Part shown: positions 1 through 6,257 of the stretch, piece after piece
How positions within the stretch are numbered: the stretch's first letter is position 1
Layout: the number at the start of each line of letters is the position of its first letter
DNA from: Alphaproteobacteria bacterium
Lineage (GTDB): Bacteria > Pseudomonadota > Alphaproteobacteria > UBA8366
Assembly (NCBI GenBank): GCA_018665505.1
Contig: JABJCS010000792.1
Location: forward strand, 1 to 6,484
DNA: 6,484 bases
Direction: 5' to 3'
Translations under genes and position numbers: made by a program
Notes under the pieces: generated by a model
Seen by the model: only the letters and a program-made list of their open reading frames with translations
Told to the model about the DNA's origin: nothing
Databases searched by the model: none

Positions 1-1
1 A

Positions 2-682
2 CAGGGCTACGGCATGACCGAATCCGCGCCGGTCATCAGCTGTAACCCGCCGCATCCCAACAAGCTGCATACGGTCGGACCTCCGATGAAAGGTGTCGAC
101 GTGCGCATCGCGGAAGATGGCGAGATCATCGTTCGCGGCGAATTGGTCATGCAGGGCTATTGGAACAATGCAGAAGCGACCGCCGAGACCATCAAGGACG
201 GTTGGTTGCACACCGGCGACATCGGCAAGATCGACGAAGACGGCTACATCCAGATCACCGACCGCAAAAAAGACATCATCGTCAATTCAGGTGGGGACAA
301 TGTGGCACCACAACGGGTTGAAGGAATGTTGACGGTCGAGCCGGAAATCGAACAAGCAATGGTCTATGGCGACAAGCGCCCGCATTTGGTCGCACTCCTG
401 GTACCGAATACGGATTTCGCGGCGGATTGGGCGAAAGCCAACAATGTAGAAAATGACCTTACTACATTAATAGAAAACGATGCTTTCGTCGCCGCAATCC
501 GCGAGGCCGTCGACCGGGTCAGCGCGCGTCTCAGCACCATCGAGCGAGTCCGCCGCATTAAGGTGACGGCGGAACCATTCAGCATCGACAATGAAATGCT
601 GACACCGAGCATGAAAATTCGACGCCACGTCATCAAGGCCCGCTATGGCGACGCTCTCGAAGCACTCTACGGTGGCGGATAG
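2..682 (+). CDS. AMP-forming long-chain acyl-CoA synthetase, C-terminal part (5' truncated by window)
   Basis: This is the C-terminal 226 residues of an ANL-superfamily acyl-CoA ligase, which activates a fatty acid with ATP and CoA through an acyl-adenylate. The reading frame is open from base 2, so the start lies upstream of the window. The visible part opens on the QGYGMTES adenylate-binding motif (A5). It continues with the GWLHTGDIG motif (A7, from 200), whose Asp binds the ribose hydroxyls, then DRKKDIIV (A8 hinge, from 260), and ends with PSMKIRR, whose Lys (614-616) is the probable A10 catalytic lysine. The run GGDNVAPQRVE and the phrase VYGDKRPHLVALLVPN are what I associate with the long-chain FadD15/FAA-like branch rather than short-chain acetyl-CoA synthetases; that assignment rests on family memory. 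The C-terminus looks complete. The cyclase gene starts 7 bases after the stop, which suggests co-transcription. Chain-length specificity cannot be told, because the N-terminal pocket is missing. Confidence 0.93.
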   Translation, partial: QGYGMTESAPVISCNPPHPNKLHTVGPPMKGVDVRIAEDGEIIVRGELVMQGYWNNAEATAETIKDGWLHTGDIGKIDEDGYIQITDRKKDIIVNSGGDNVAPQRVEGMLTVEPEIEQAMVYGDKRPHLVALLVPNTDFAADWAKANNVENDLTTLIENDAFVAAIREAVDRVSARLSTIERVRRIKVTAEPFSIDNEMLTPSMKIRRHVIKARYGDALEALYGGG

Positions 683-689
683 ATAACGA

Positions 690-1931
690 ATGAGCAATTT
701 CGATCATCAGGCTTCGAGCTACGGTGACACCTTGATAGACCAAGTCGCGGATTGGCTAATCACGCGGGCGTTGGCGGGAGCAAATATTGAAGCGCTTTTC
801 AGCGGGTGCTGTGAGCGGTTGCGCGCCGCCGGTACTCCGATCTGGCGGGGCTCAATTGGCTTTAGCACCCTACATCCGCTTTTCGCGGGCATGAGTTTGA
901 TTTGGAAGCCCCAAGAAGGACTCATCAGCGAGAATCACCTACACGGCCAAATGCTCAACAACGAAGCATTTCAGCGAACCCCAATTGCCGTGGTTTTGGA
1001 AGGCAGTACACCGTTCCTGCGTCGGAAACTCGTTGGCGATGACGCCTTGGTCGATTTTTCCGTATTGGAGGCATTTCGAGACGAAGGGGCGACGGATTAC
1101 TTGATAAACGCCTCCGCCTTTTCGGAATCGCCGACGGCATTTTCGCGTGCGGAAGGCATGATCGCCTCTTGGCTGACAGACCGACAGTCGGGATTCAGCG
1201 ACCGTGACATCTCCGCACTAATGCGCATCCAGAAGCGCTTGGCCGTCGCCTGCAAAGTCACCATCAAAGAACAGACAGCACACAACGTCCTGAACGCTTA
1301 TCTCGGCCGCAGCGCCGGGGACCGTGTCCTGCAAGGTCAGATAAAGCTGGGCGACGGTGAGGAGATCAACGCCGTCATCTGGTTCAGCGACCTGCGCGGC
1401 TCGACACCTTTGGCGGAGTCAGTCACCAAGCCGGAATTCCTGGCGATCCTGAACGACTATTTCGAAGTAACGGCTGGGGCCGTAATCGCGAATGGCGGTG
1501 AAGTTCTGCGCTTTATCGGCGATGCTGTCCTGGCGATCTTTCCCATCGACGTCGACGGTATGTCCGAACATGCCGCCGCTGAAGCCGCCGCGGCCGCATT
1601 ACTGGATGCCGATGAGCGACTGATCCGCATCAACGAGACCCGAGTTGCCGACGGCAAACCAGCAATTTCCTTTGGCACGGGCCTACATGTGGGTGAAGTC
1701 CTCTACGGCAATATCGGTGTCCCCGAGCGGGTTGAATTCAGCGTCATCGGTGCCGCCGCCAACGAAGCCGCGCGCATCGAATCACTGACGAAAACGGTCG
1801 GCCATCACGCTTTGGCAAGCAAGGCCTTCGTCGATCTTTGTCCAGAGGGTTGGATCTCTGTCGGCCATCACCCATTACGTGGGGTCGGCCAGGAAATCGA
1901 AATTTTCGCGCCCAAGGCCAACCGACCCTAA
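690..1931 (+). CDS. Class III adenylate/guanylate cyclase with N-terminal domain
   Basis: This 413-residue protein should make cyclic AMP (or another cyclic nucleotide) from the triphosphate in the cytoplasm; I see no membrane segment. Residues 1 to about 190 form an N-terminal region with TLHP and DFSVLEAF-type phrases that I recall from cyclases of rhizobia and relatives; its role is unknown to me. A helical stretch at about 175-205 leads into the catalytic domain, about 225-400. The metal-binding aspartates are D234 (in FSDLRGST) and D278 (in FIGDAVLAIF). The transition-state pair is N358 and R362 (in NEAAR). At the base-recognition positions the usual Lys, four residues before D278, is R274, and the usual Asp/Thr is S351 (in FSVIG), so substrate choice is less certain than the fold. 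A catalytic domain is often dimeric in this class, and one copy is present here. Spacing (7 bases behind the ligase gene, 4 bases ahead of the reductase gene) points to an operon. No strong Shine-Dalgarno precedes the ATG, so translational coupling is likely. Confidence 0.93.
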   Translation: MSNFDHQASSYGDTLIDQVADWLITRALAGANIEALFSGCCERLRAAGTPIWRGSIGFSTLHPLFAGMSLIWKPQEGLISENHLHGQMLNNEAFQRTPIAVVLEGSTPFLRRKLVGDDALVDFSVLEAFRDEGATDYLINASAFSESPTAFSRAEGMIASWLTDRQSGFSDRDISALMRIQKRLAVACKVTIKEQTAHNVLNAYLGRSAGDRVLQGQIKLGDGEEINAVIWFSDLRGSTPLAESVTKPEFLAILNDYFEVTAGAVIANGGEVLRFIGDAVLAIFPIDVDGMSEHAAAEAAAAALLDADERLIRINETRVADGKPAISFGTGLHVGEVLYGNIGVPERVEFSVIGAAANEAARIESLTKTVGHHALASKAFVDLCPEGWISVGHHPLRGVGQEIEIFAPKANRP

Positions 1932-1935
1932 ATTC

Positions 1936-2859
1936 ATGACTGTACGCGACGTTACTCGACGACATTTTCTGGAAGTTGCAGCCGCTGGCGTCACCACGCT
2001 TGGCCTACCCGAAATGCCTTTTGCGATGGAGCCTGTCATGCAACGTGCGATCCCGAAAACCGGTGAGCTGCTACCGATGGTCGGCTTGGGCACATGGCGG
2101 GCCTTTGACGTCGCTGACACCTCCGACGTTAGGGCCCCGCAACGCGAAGCAATCCAGCTCATGTTCGACGCTGGCGGCAGTGTCGTCGATGCGTCACCGA
2201 TGTACGGCCGCGCCGAAGGCGTCGTCGGCGACCTCCTCGCGGAGACCGAAGACCGGAGGCGCGCCTTCCTCGCGACCAAAGTGTGGACCGAAGGTAGGGA
2301 CCGGGGCATCGCACAAATGGAAGAATCGCTCCGCCGAATGCGGACCGATGTTATCGACCTGATGCAAATTCACAATTTGATCGACTGGCGCACCCAATTA
2401 GAGACGCTCCGTCTTTGGAAGGCCGCGGGCATTTTCCGCTATATCGGCATCACTCATTACTCCAGCCACGCCATCGACGATCTGGTCGCAGTCATGGAGA
2501 GCGAAGACATAGACTTCGTGCAGATGGCTTATTCCATCGGAGAACGTGCGGTGGAGGACAAACTCTTGCCGGTGGCCGCCGAACGCAGGATCGCTATTAT
2601 CGTAAATCGTCCCTACGAAGGCGGAAATCTGTTTGCCTCAATCATGGGTGAAAGCTTGCCGGACTGGGCGCAGGAATTCGATTGCACGACGTGGAGTCAG
2701 TTTTTCCTGAAATTCGTGATGAGCCATCCGGCCGTCACGTGCGTCATCCCAGCAACGTCCAAGCCAGATCACATGATCGATAATTTGGGGGCCGGTCGCG
2801 GTCGTTTGCCGGACGACGCCATGCGGCGGCGCATGATCCAGTATTGGGAAGACGTTTAA
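1936..2859 (+). CDS. Aldo/keto reductase with twin-arginine (Tat) signal
   Basis: This 307-residue NAD(P)H-dependent oxidoreductase of the aldo/keto reductase superfamily reduces carbonyls to alcohols or the reverse. The N-terminus has TRRHFL (R8, R9) followed by a weakly hydrophobic alanine/valine-rich stretch to about residue 27, which reads as a Tat signal; no clear AxA cleavage site is visible. The barrel starts near residue 38 (IPKTGE, VGLGTW). The catalytic tetrad is complete: D85 and Y90 (DASPMY), K115 (ATKVW) and H146 (MQIHN). The late phrase VIPATSKPDHMIDN matches the cofactor-phosphate loop. I chose ATG 1936, 4 bases after the cyclase stop. The frame is open further upstream, to ATG 1879, but that would overlap the cyclase by 53 bases and bury the Tat motif. 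An internal in-frame ATG at 2038 has a GGAG 6 bases upstream and would give a 273-residue form without the signal. The physiological substrate is unknown. Confidence 0.9.
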   Translation: MTVRDVTRRHFLEVAAAGVTTLGLPEMPFAMEPVMQRAIPKTGELLPMVGLGTWRAFDVADTSDVRAPQREAIQLMFDAGGSVVDASPMYGRAEGVVGDLLAETEDRRRAFLATKVWTEGRDRGIAQMEESLRRMRTDVIDLMQIHNLIDWRTQLETLRLWKAAGIFRYIGITHYSSHAIDDLVAVMESEDIDFVQMAYSIGERAVEDKLLPVAAERRIAIIVNRPYEGGNLFASIMGESLPDWAQEFDCTTWSQFFLKFVMSHPAVTCVIPATSKPDHMIDNLGAGRGRLPDDAMRRRMIQYWEDV

Positions 2860-2951
2860 GCGCGCCCTTCTATTCGACTGCCAACACCCTAGACTAAATT
2901 CTATCAGATCAAATCAAAGTGCAGGAGGGCGGCCCACGCCGCGACACCTAC
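2860..2951. other. Intergenic gap between reductase and dioxygenase genes
   Basis: This 92-base gap is more AT-rich in the middle (about 2890-2918) than the flanking genes. It contains AGGAGG at 2923-2928, a near-perfect Shine-Dalgarno core, but this lies 23 bases before the chosen ATG at 2952 and after the alternative GTG at 2919, so it fits neither start. I see no convincing -35/-10 pair and no terminator hairpin with a T run. The AT-rich centre and the larger gap than upstream make a separate promoter for the dioxygenase-amidase pair plausible, but this is inference only. Confidence 0.4.
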
Positions 2952-3812
2952 ATGGATGGAAACGCCACAGGTTATCGACACATTACGGTCGACCGGTTGG
3001 CCGGCGCCGGCGGCGGCGGAATTTCCGGCGTCGACCTCTCGCAAAACCCATCGGACGACGTGATCGCGGAAATTCGCGGTGCATTGATCGAGAACCTCGT
3101 CATCTTCTTTCGCGACCAATCACTCACCGAAGATACCCTCATGGCGTTTGGTCGCCGGTTCGGTGATCTGTTGGTCCATCCAAACTTGATCCGCACGGGA
3201 TCACATCCCGAGGTCGTAAATATCCTGAAAGAACCGGACGCGACACAAGTCGTCGGCGAAGATTGGCATGCGGACACCACTTGTCTCGCGACGCCGCCGA
3301 TGGGTGGCATACTCTATGCGCTGGAAACTCCGAGCCGAGGCGGCGACACGATGTTCGCCAATCAATATCTCGCCTATGAAGCGCTTTCGGACGGAATGAA
3401 GGAACTACTCGGCGGATTGCGGGCCGTACACAACGATACGCGGGTCGCCGGGCCAAAATCGCATCTCGGCAAGGGACGATCAGTTGGGGTTCGCGTTGAC
3501 GATGAATGGCAGGTAACTGAAAACGTCCATCCGGTCGTCCGCACGCACCCTGAATCCGGCCGCAAGAGCTTGTTCGTCAACATTTCCTACACGCGCCGCT
3601 TCGATGGGATGACTGAAGAGGAAAGCGCCCCCCTCCTCAATTACCTATTTGCTCACGCCGCGCGACCGGAATTCACGTTCCGATTCCGTTGGGAGCCCGG
3701 CTCGATCACGTTTTGGGACAATCGGTGCATCAATCATATCGCCGTCAACGACTATCACGGCTATCGAAGGGATATGCGGCGGGTCCAGGTCGTCGGTGAC
3801 CGGCCCGTCTGA
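2952..3812 (+). CDS. TauD/TfdA family Fe(II)/2-oxoglutarate-dependent dioxygenase
   Basis: This 286-residue cytoplasmic enzyme should couple oxidative decarboxylation of 2-oxoglutarate to hydroxylation of a small substrate. The iron triad is H106 and D108 (in WHADTTC) and H262 (in NHIAVNDY). By alignment from memory with E. coli TauD, T133 (GGDT) and R273 sit where TauD holds 2-oxoglutarate, while H76 (in VHPNL) and R277 sit at positions that contact the taurine sulfonate. These positions are shared widely in the family, so taurine is not implied. Length is normal. Near the N-terminus the usual GAxGAEI-type motif is a glycine run (residues 20-23) before ISGVDL. The start is uncertain: ATG 2952 places the conserved YRHI segment near the N-terminus, while an in-frame GTG at 2919 would add 11 residues, and neither has a well-spaced ribosome site. 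The amidase gene follows after 27 bases, probably in the same operon. The true substrate is unknown. Confidence 0.92.
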   Translation: MDGNATGYRHITVDRLAGAGGGGISGVDLSQNPSDDVIAEIRGALIENLVIFFRDQSLTEDTLMAFGRRFGDLLVHPNLIRTGSHPEVVNILKEPDATQVVGEDWHADTTCLATPPMGGILYALETPSRGGDTMFANQYLAYEALSDGMKELLGGLRAVHNDTRVAGPKSHLGKGRSVGVRVDDEWQVTENVHPVVRTHPESGRKSLFVNISYTRRFDGMTEEESAPLLNYLFAHAARPEFTFRFRWEPGSITFWDNRCINHIAVNDYHGYRRDMRRVQVVGDRPV

Positions 3813-3826
3813 TCGCTTATCGAATT

Positions 3827-3833
3827 GGAGGAG
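3827..3833 (+). promoter_or_regulatory. Strong ribosome binding site that sets the amidase start
   Basis: GGAGGAG lies 6 bases before ATG 3840, an ideal Shine-Dalgarno distance. It rules against the in-frame TTG at 3825, which would place this site inside the coding region. It sits in the 27-base gap after the dioxygenase stop, so the amidase can be translated efficiently from a shared transcript. Confidence 0.85.
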
Positions 3834-3839
3834 AGTAAA

Positions 3840-5249
3840 ATGGACGCCCACACACCAACGAGATACGACCCTCGCACGTTCAAGGCGCTGACGTTCCATG
3901 ACGCGACAAGCGCTTTCGCCGACGGCTCGGATACGCCGCGTGATTATCTGGAGCGCTGCCTGAAGACCATCGCCGAGCGCGAGCCGGTCGTGAAGGCATT
4001 TCCTGCCATCAACGAGCCGGGCGCACGCGCGGCAGCGGATGAGAGCGCCCAGCGTTGGAAGAACGGCAATCCGCTCTCCCCAATCGACGGCTTGCCCATC
4101 GGGATCAAAGATCTGCTCGAAACCAAGGATATGCCAACGCAGATGGGCTGCGACGCGTATATCGGTAATTTCCCGAAGCGCGACAACGCGGCCGTTTGGG
4201 CGCTGCGCGAAGCCGGCGCGATCATCGTCGCCAAGACGGTCACGGCGGAGCTTGGCGGCTCACATCCGGGACCGACGACGAACCCCTTCGATCCAGCGCG
4301 CACGCCGGGCGGCTCATCCTCCGGCTCTGCGGCGGCGGTCGCCGCGCGCATGTTGCCGACCGCTATCGGCACGCAAGTCGGCGGATCGATCATCCGCCCT
4401 GCCGCCTATTGCGGCAATGTCGCTCTCAAACCGAGCCAGGGCGGTATCAATCGGGGCGAGCGGCAAGCGACCAGCATGAGCACCCATGGTGTCCACGCGG
4501 GCTGTATCGAGGATATGTGGATCACGGCGATCGAGATCGCCAAACGGGCGGGTGGCGACCGCGGGTATCCCGGCCTTGTTGGCCTGTCTGCGACACCATC
4601 GGCAACCCATCCGACACGGCTGCTTGTGCTCGAAGGTGACGGATGGAAAATTTTGGATGACGCCAGCAAATCCGCTTTTGAGACCTTGCTCAGCAACCTT
4701 TCCGATGCGGGTGTCGAAATTTTGCGGCGCGGTGACAATCCAGCCTGCGAAGACCTTGAGAGCGCCGTCGAAGGTGCGGGCGGCATCTGCAGCGCCATCA
4801 CCAGTTGGGAGAACCGCTGGGCGCAACGCAACTTGGTGAACGAGAGCCCCAACGGCGTCAGCGAACGAGCCCAGGCCATCTTGGCGAAGGCGGAAGCGAT
4901 GACGCCAGACGATTACCGCGCGGCACTGGTGGAGCGCGCAAAAGCGCAAATCCATCACAACAGCGTGGCCCCTTTTGCCGACGCAATCATCAGCCTGTCC
5001 TGTCCCGGACCGGCCCCGCTGCAACCCCGCGACGAGCCGGGCAAACCATTGGCCCCGCGCCCAACCGGCGATGCGATCTGTAACTATCCAAGCTCGATGC
5101 TTTTTGCTCCAGCGGTCACCATGCCGTTGCTCGGCGTCGGTGGATTACCGGTCGGCGTCCAAGTAATCGGCCAACAAGGCGAAGACGCCCGCATGACCGG
5201 CATCGCCCGTTGGATATTGGAGAATGTAGCGCCGGTTAACGTGGATTGA
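3840..5249 (+). CDS. Amidase-signature (AS) family amidohydrolase
   Basis: This 469-residue hydrolase should cleave a carboxamide or similar C-N bond, releasing an acid and an amine or ammonia, probably in the cytosol since no signal peptide is seen. The AS catalytic triad is present. The Lys is K90 (in PIGIKDLLE), the cis-Ser is S159 (first Ser of GGSSSGS), and the nucleophile is S183 (in GTQVGGSIIRPA), 24 residues after the cis-Ser, as in fatty acid amide hydrolase. The common GTDxGGS motif carries Gln179 in place of Asp, a variant I believe occurs in a subgroup of this family. The C-terminal part (FAPAVTMPLLGVGGLPVGVQVIG) is the usual closing segment of the fold. There is no sign of GatB or GatC partners, and the motif context does not specifically suggest the tRNA amidotransferase GatA. 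The gene is tightly linked to the upstream dioxygenase, suggesting a shared catabolic role. The substrate is unknown; annotations such as indoleacetamide hydrolase would be guesses. Confidence 0.93.
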   Translation: MDAHTPTRYDPRTFKALTFHDATSAFADGSDTPRDYLERCLKTIAEREPVVKAFPAINEPGARAAADESAQRWKNGNPLSPIDGLPIGIKDLLETKDMPTQMGCDAYIGNFPKRDNAAVWALREAGAIIVAKTVTAELGGSHPGPTTNPFDPARTPGGSSSGSAAAVAARMLPTAIGTQVGGSIIRPAAYCGNVALKPSQGGINRGERQATSMSTHGVHAGCIEDMWITAIEIAKRAGGDRGYPGLVGLSATPSATHPTRLLVLEGDGWKILDDASKSAFETLLSNLSDAGVEILRRGDNPACEDLESAVEGAGGICSAITSWENRWAQRNLVNESPNGVSERAQAILAKAEAMTPDDYRAALVERAKAQIHHNSVAPFADAIISLSCPGPAPLQPRDEPGKPLAPRPTGDAICNYPSSMLFAPAVTMPLLGVGGLPVGVQVIGQQGEDARMTGIARWILENVAPVNVD

Positions 5250-5258
5250 TGAATTCGA

Positions 5259-5302
5259 ACCGGTTATTAAGTGTCTTAATGCCGGTGGCTGAAGGAGCCG
5301 CC
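5259..5302 (+). promoter_or_regulatory. Two overlapping hairpins downstream of the amidase gene
   Basis: The first inverted repeat spans 5259-5286. ACCGG pairs with CCGGT (outer stem), and ATTAAG (5266-5271) pairs with CTTAAT (5275-5280) around a TGT loop, with TT opposite G as an internal bulge. The second spans 5284-5302: GGTGGCT pairs with AGCCGCC (one G-U pair) around a GAAGG loop. They share bases 5284-5286, so the complete stems exclude each other. Neither is followed by a T run, so a classic Rho-independent terminator is not supported. Attenuation, transcript-end protection, or chance remain possible. Confidence 0.4.
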
Positions 5303-5375
5303 GTATCCCAACCATTCGAGCGTTGCCATCAGCGCCAACGGCCCCACGCCGAAAATTTCAACAGCTAACAATGCT

Positions 5376-5382
5376 AAAGGAA
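5376..5382 (+). promoter_or_regulatory. Ribosome binding site of the HpcH/HpaI aldolase gene
   Basis: AAAGGAA lies 5 bases before ATG 5388 (the AAGGA core is 6 bases away), a good Shine-Dalgarno fit that supports this start. Upstream, the same frame has no usable start before its stop at 5277-5279. Confidence 0.75.
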
Positions 5383-5387
5383 CGATA

Positions 5388-6155
5388 ATGCGACCGAACA
5401 AGATCAAACAAATGTGGCGTGACGGAAAGTGCTCTACTCTGGGCTGGCTCTCCATTTCTCATGGATTCACGGCCGAGATCATGGCACGGCAAGGGTTTGA
5501 CGCCCTCTGCATCGACTTACAGCACGGCACGTCGGAATTAAATGACGTTTTACCCATGCTGCAGGCGATTTCGCAGACCGACACGGTCCCGTTCGTGCGC
5601 GTCGCATGGAATGATCCGGCAAACATCATGCGGGCCTTGGACCTTGGCGCATACGGTATCATCGTGCCGCTGGTCAACAATGCGGAGGAAGCAGCTCAAG
5701 CGGTGGCCGCGTGTCGCTACATGCCAGATGGTATCCGCTCGTCAGGCCCAGTGCGTGCCGCGCATTACGGGGGCGCCAATTATTTTGATGAGGCGAACGA
5801 GGAAATCGTCGTCATGGCCATGATCGAGACACAAGAAGGTCTCGCTAACCTAGATGCTATTTGTGCGACACCGGGCCTCGACGCGGTTTATATCGGACCG
5901 GCCGATTTGTCTTACGCATTGGGACTGCCGCCGCGCCCCGACAATCCTGACGCGACCCATCTGGCCACCTGCGACAAGATTCGCGATGCCGCGCACAAGC
6001 ACGGTATTAAGGCCGTCATGCACTGTGCGGGTGCCGATTTCGCGGCCGGTGCTGTAAAACGCGGCTTCGACATGGTGATGCTGACGTCCGATCTGAACTG
6101 CATGATCGCCGGTGCAAAGCAGCAGCTCGACTCACTGAAAGCCAAGACGGGCTGA
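5388..6155 (+). CDS. HpcH/HpaI family aldolase
   Basis: This 255-residue class II (metal-dependent) aldolase belongs to the HpcH/HpaI (phosphoenolpyruvate/pyruvate) superfamily. Such enzymes reversibly cleave 4-hydroxy-2-oxo acids to pyruvate and an aldehyde. Residues known from E. coli HpaI are all recognisable: the base His as H46 (in IDLQHG, with D43), the pyruvate-binding Arg as R71 (in FVRVAW), and the metal ligands E147 (in AMIETQEG) and D173 (in GPADLSYALG). The phrase YGGANYFDEANEE is typical of the 2,4-dihydroxyhept-2-ene-1,7-dioate and 2-keto-3-deoxy-L-rhamnonate aldolase branch. Length matches the family. It sits 138 bases behind the amidase and 102 bases ahead of a second dioxygenase, all on the same strand, so it probably belongs to the same catabolic locus. 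It may be a separate transcription unit, given the structured gap upstream. The exact aldol substrate cannot be read from the motifs. Confidence 0.93.
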   Translation: MRPNKIKQMWRDGKCSTLGWLSISHGFTAEIMARQGFDALCIDLQHGTSELNDVLPMLQAISQTDTVPFVRVAWNDPANIMRALDLGAYGIIVPLVNNAEEAAQAVAACRYMPDGIRSSGPVRAAHYGGANYFDEANEEIVVMAMIETQEGLANLDAICATPGLDAVYIGPADLSYALGLPPRPDNPDATHLATCDKIRDAAHKHGIKAVMHCAGADFAAGAVKRGFDMVMLTSDLNCMIAGAKQQLDSLKAKTG

Positions 6156-6257
6156 GATCAACGAGCCCCCGCGGGCCGGTCTTCACGTCCGGCTGGCGTA
6201 CAGGCGTATAAGTCTTGTGGTATTGTTTCAGCCTCAGTTCGGGGGAAAGGTCCACAC
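6156..6257. other. Intergenic region between aldolase and second dioxygenase genes
   Basis: This 102-base gap holds two small GC-rich inverted repeats that compete for shared bases: GCCC/GGGC at 6165-6176 (4-base loop) and GCCGG/CCGGC at 6175-6193 (9-base loop). Neither is followed by a T run. Next come two adjacent near-identical octamers, GGCGTACA and GGCGTATA (6195-6210). The second leads into TATAAG (6207-6212), which could serve as a -10 element, with TTCACG (6182-6187) as a poor -35 at a long 19-base spacing. The purine-rich GGGGGAAAGG (6241-6250), 7 bases before ATG 6258, is a credible ribosome binding site. The promoter reading is weak. Confidence 0.35.

Noticed and set aside
445..482. 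AT-rich patch with TTA and ATA codons inside the acyl-CoA synthetase, considered as a foreign insertion or sequence error
   Set aside because: The frame continues unbroken with sensible family sequence on both sides. A short variable surface loop explains it.
1879..1935. Upstream in-frame ATG extension of the aldo/keto reductase
   Set aside because: It would overlap the cyclase by 53 bases and put 19 basic, unconserved residues before the twin-arginine motif. ATG 1936 gives a proper Tat signal at the N-terminus.
2873..2900. Sigma-70-like promoter (TTCGAC, 16 bases, TAAATT) before the first dioxygenase
   Set aside because: The -35 hexamer matches the consensus at only about two positions, so it is no better than chance in this AT-rich patch.
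3825..3839. TTG start for the amidase
   Set aside because: The GGAGGAG site would then be inside the coding sequence, whereas ATG 3840 has ideal spacing from it.
4314..5024. Long open frame (236 codons) on the minus strand opposite the amidase
   Set aside because: The plus-strand frame has a full amidase triad and a strong ribosome site. The antisense protein shows no recognisable motif and is a typical shadow of GC-rich coding.
5259..5302. Rho-independent terminator after the amidase
   Set aside because: Hairpins are present but no T run follows either stem, so the intrinsic-terminator signature is incomplete.
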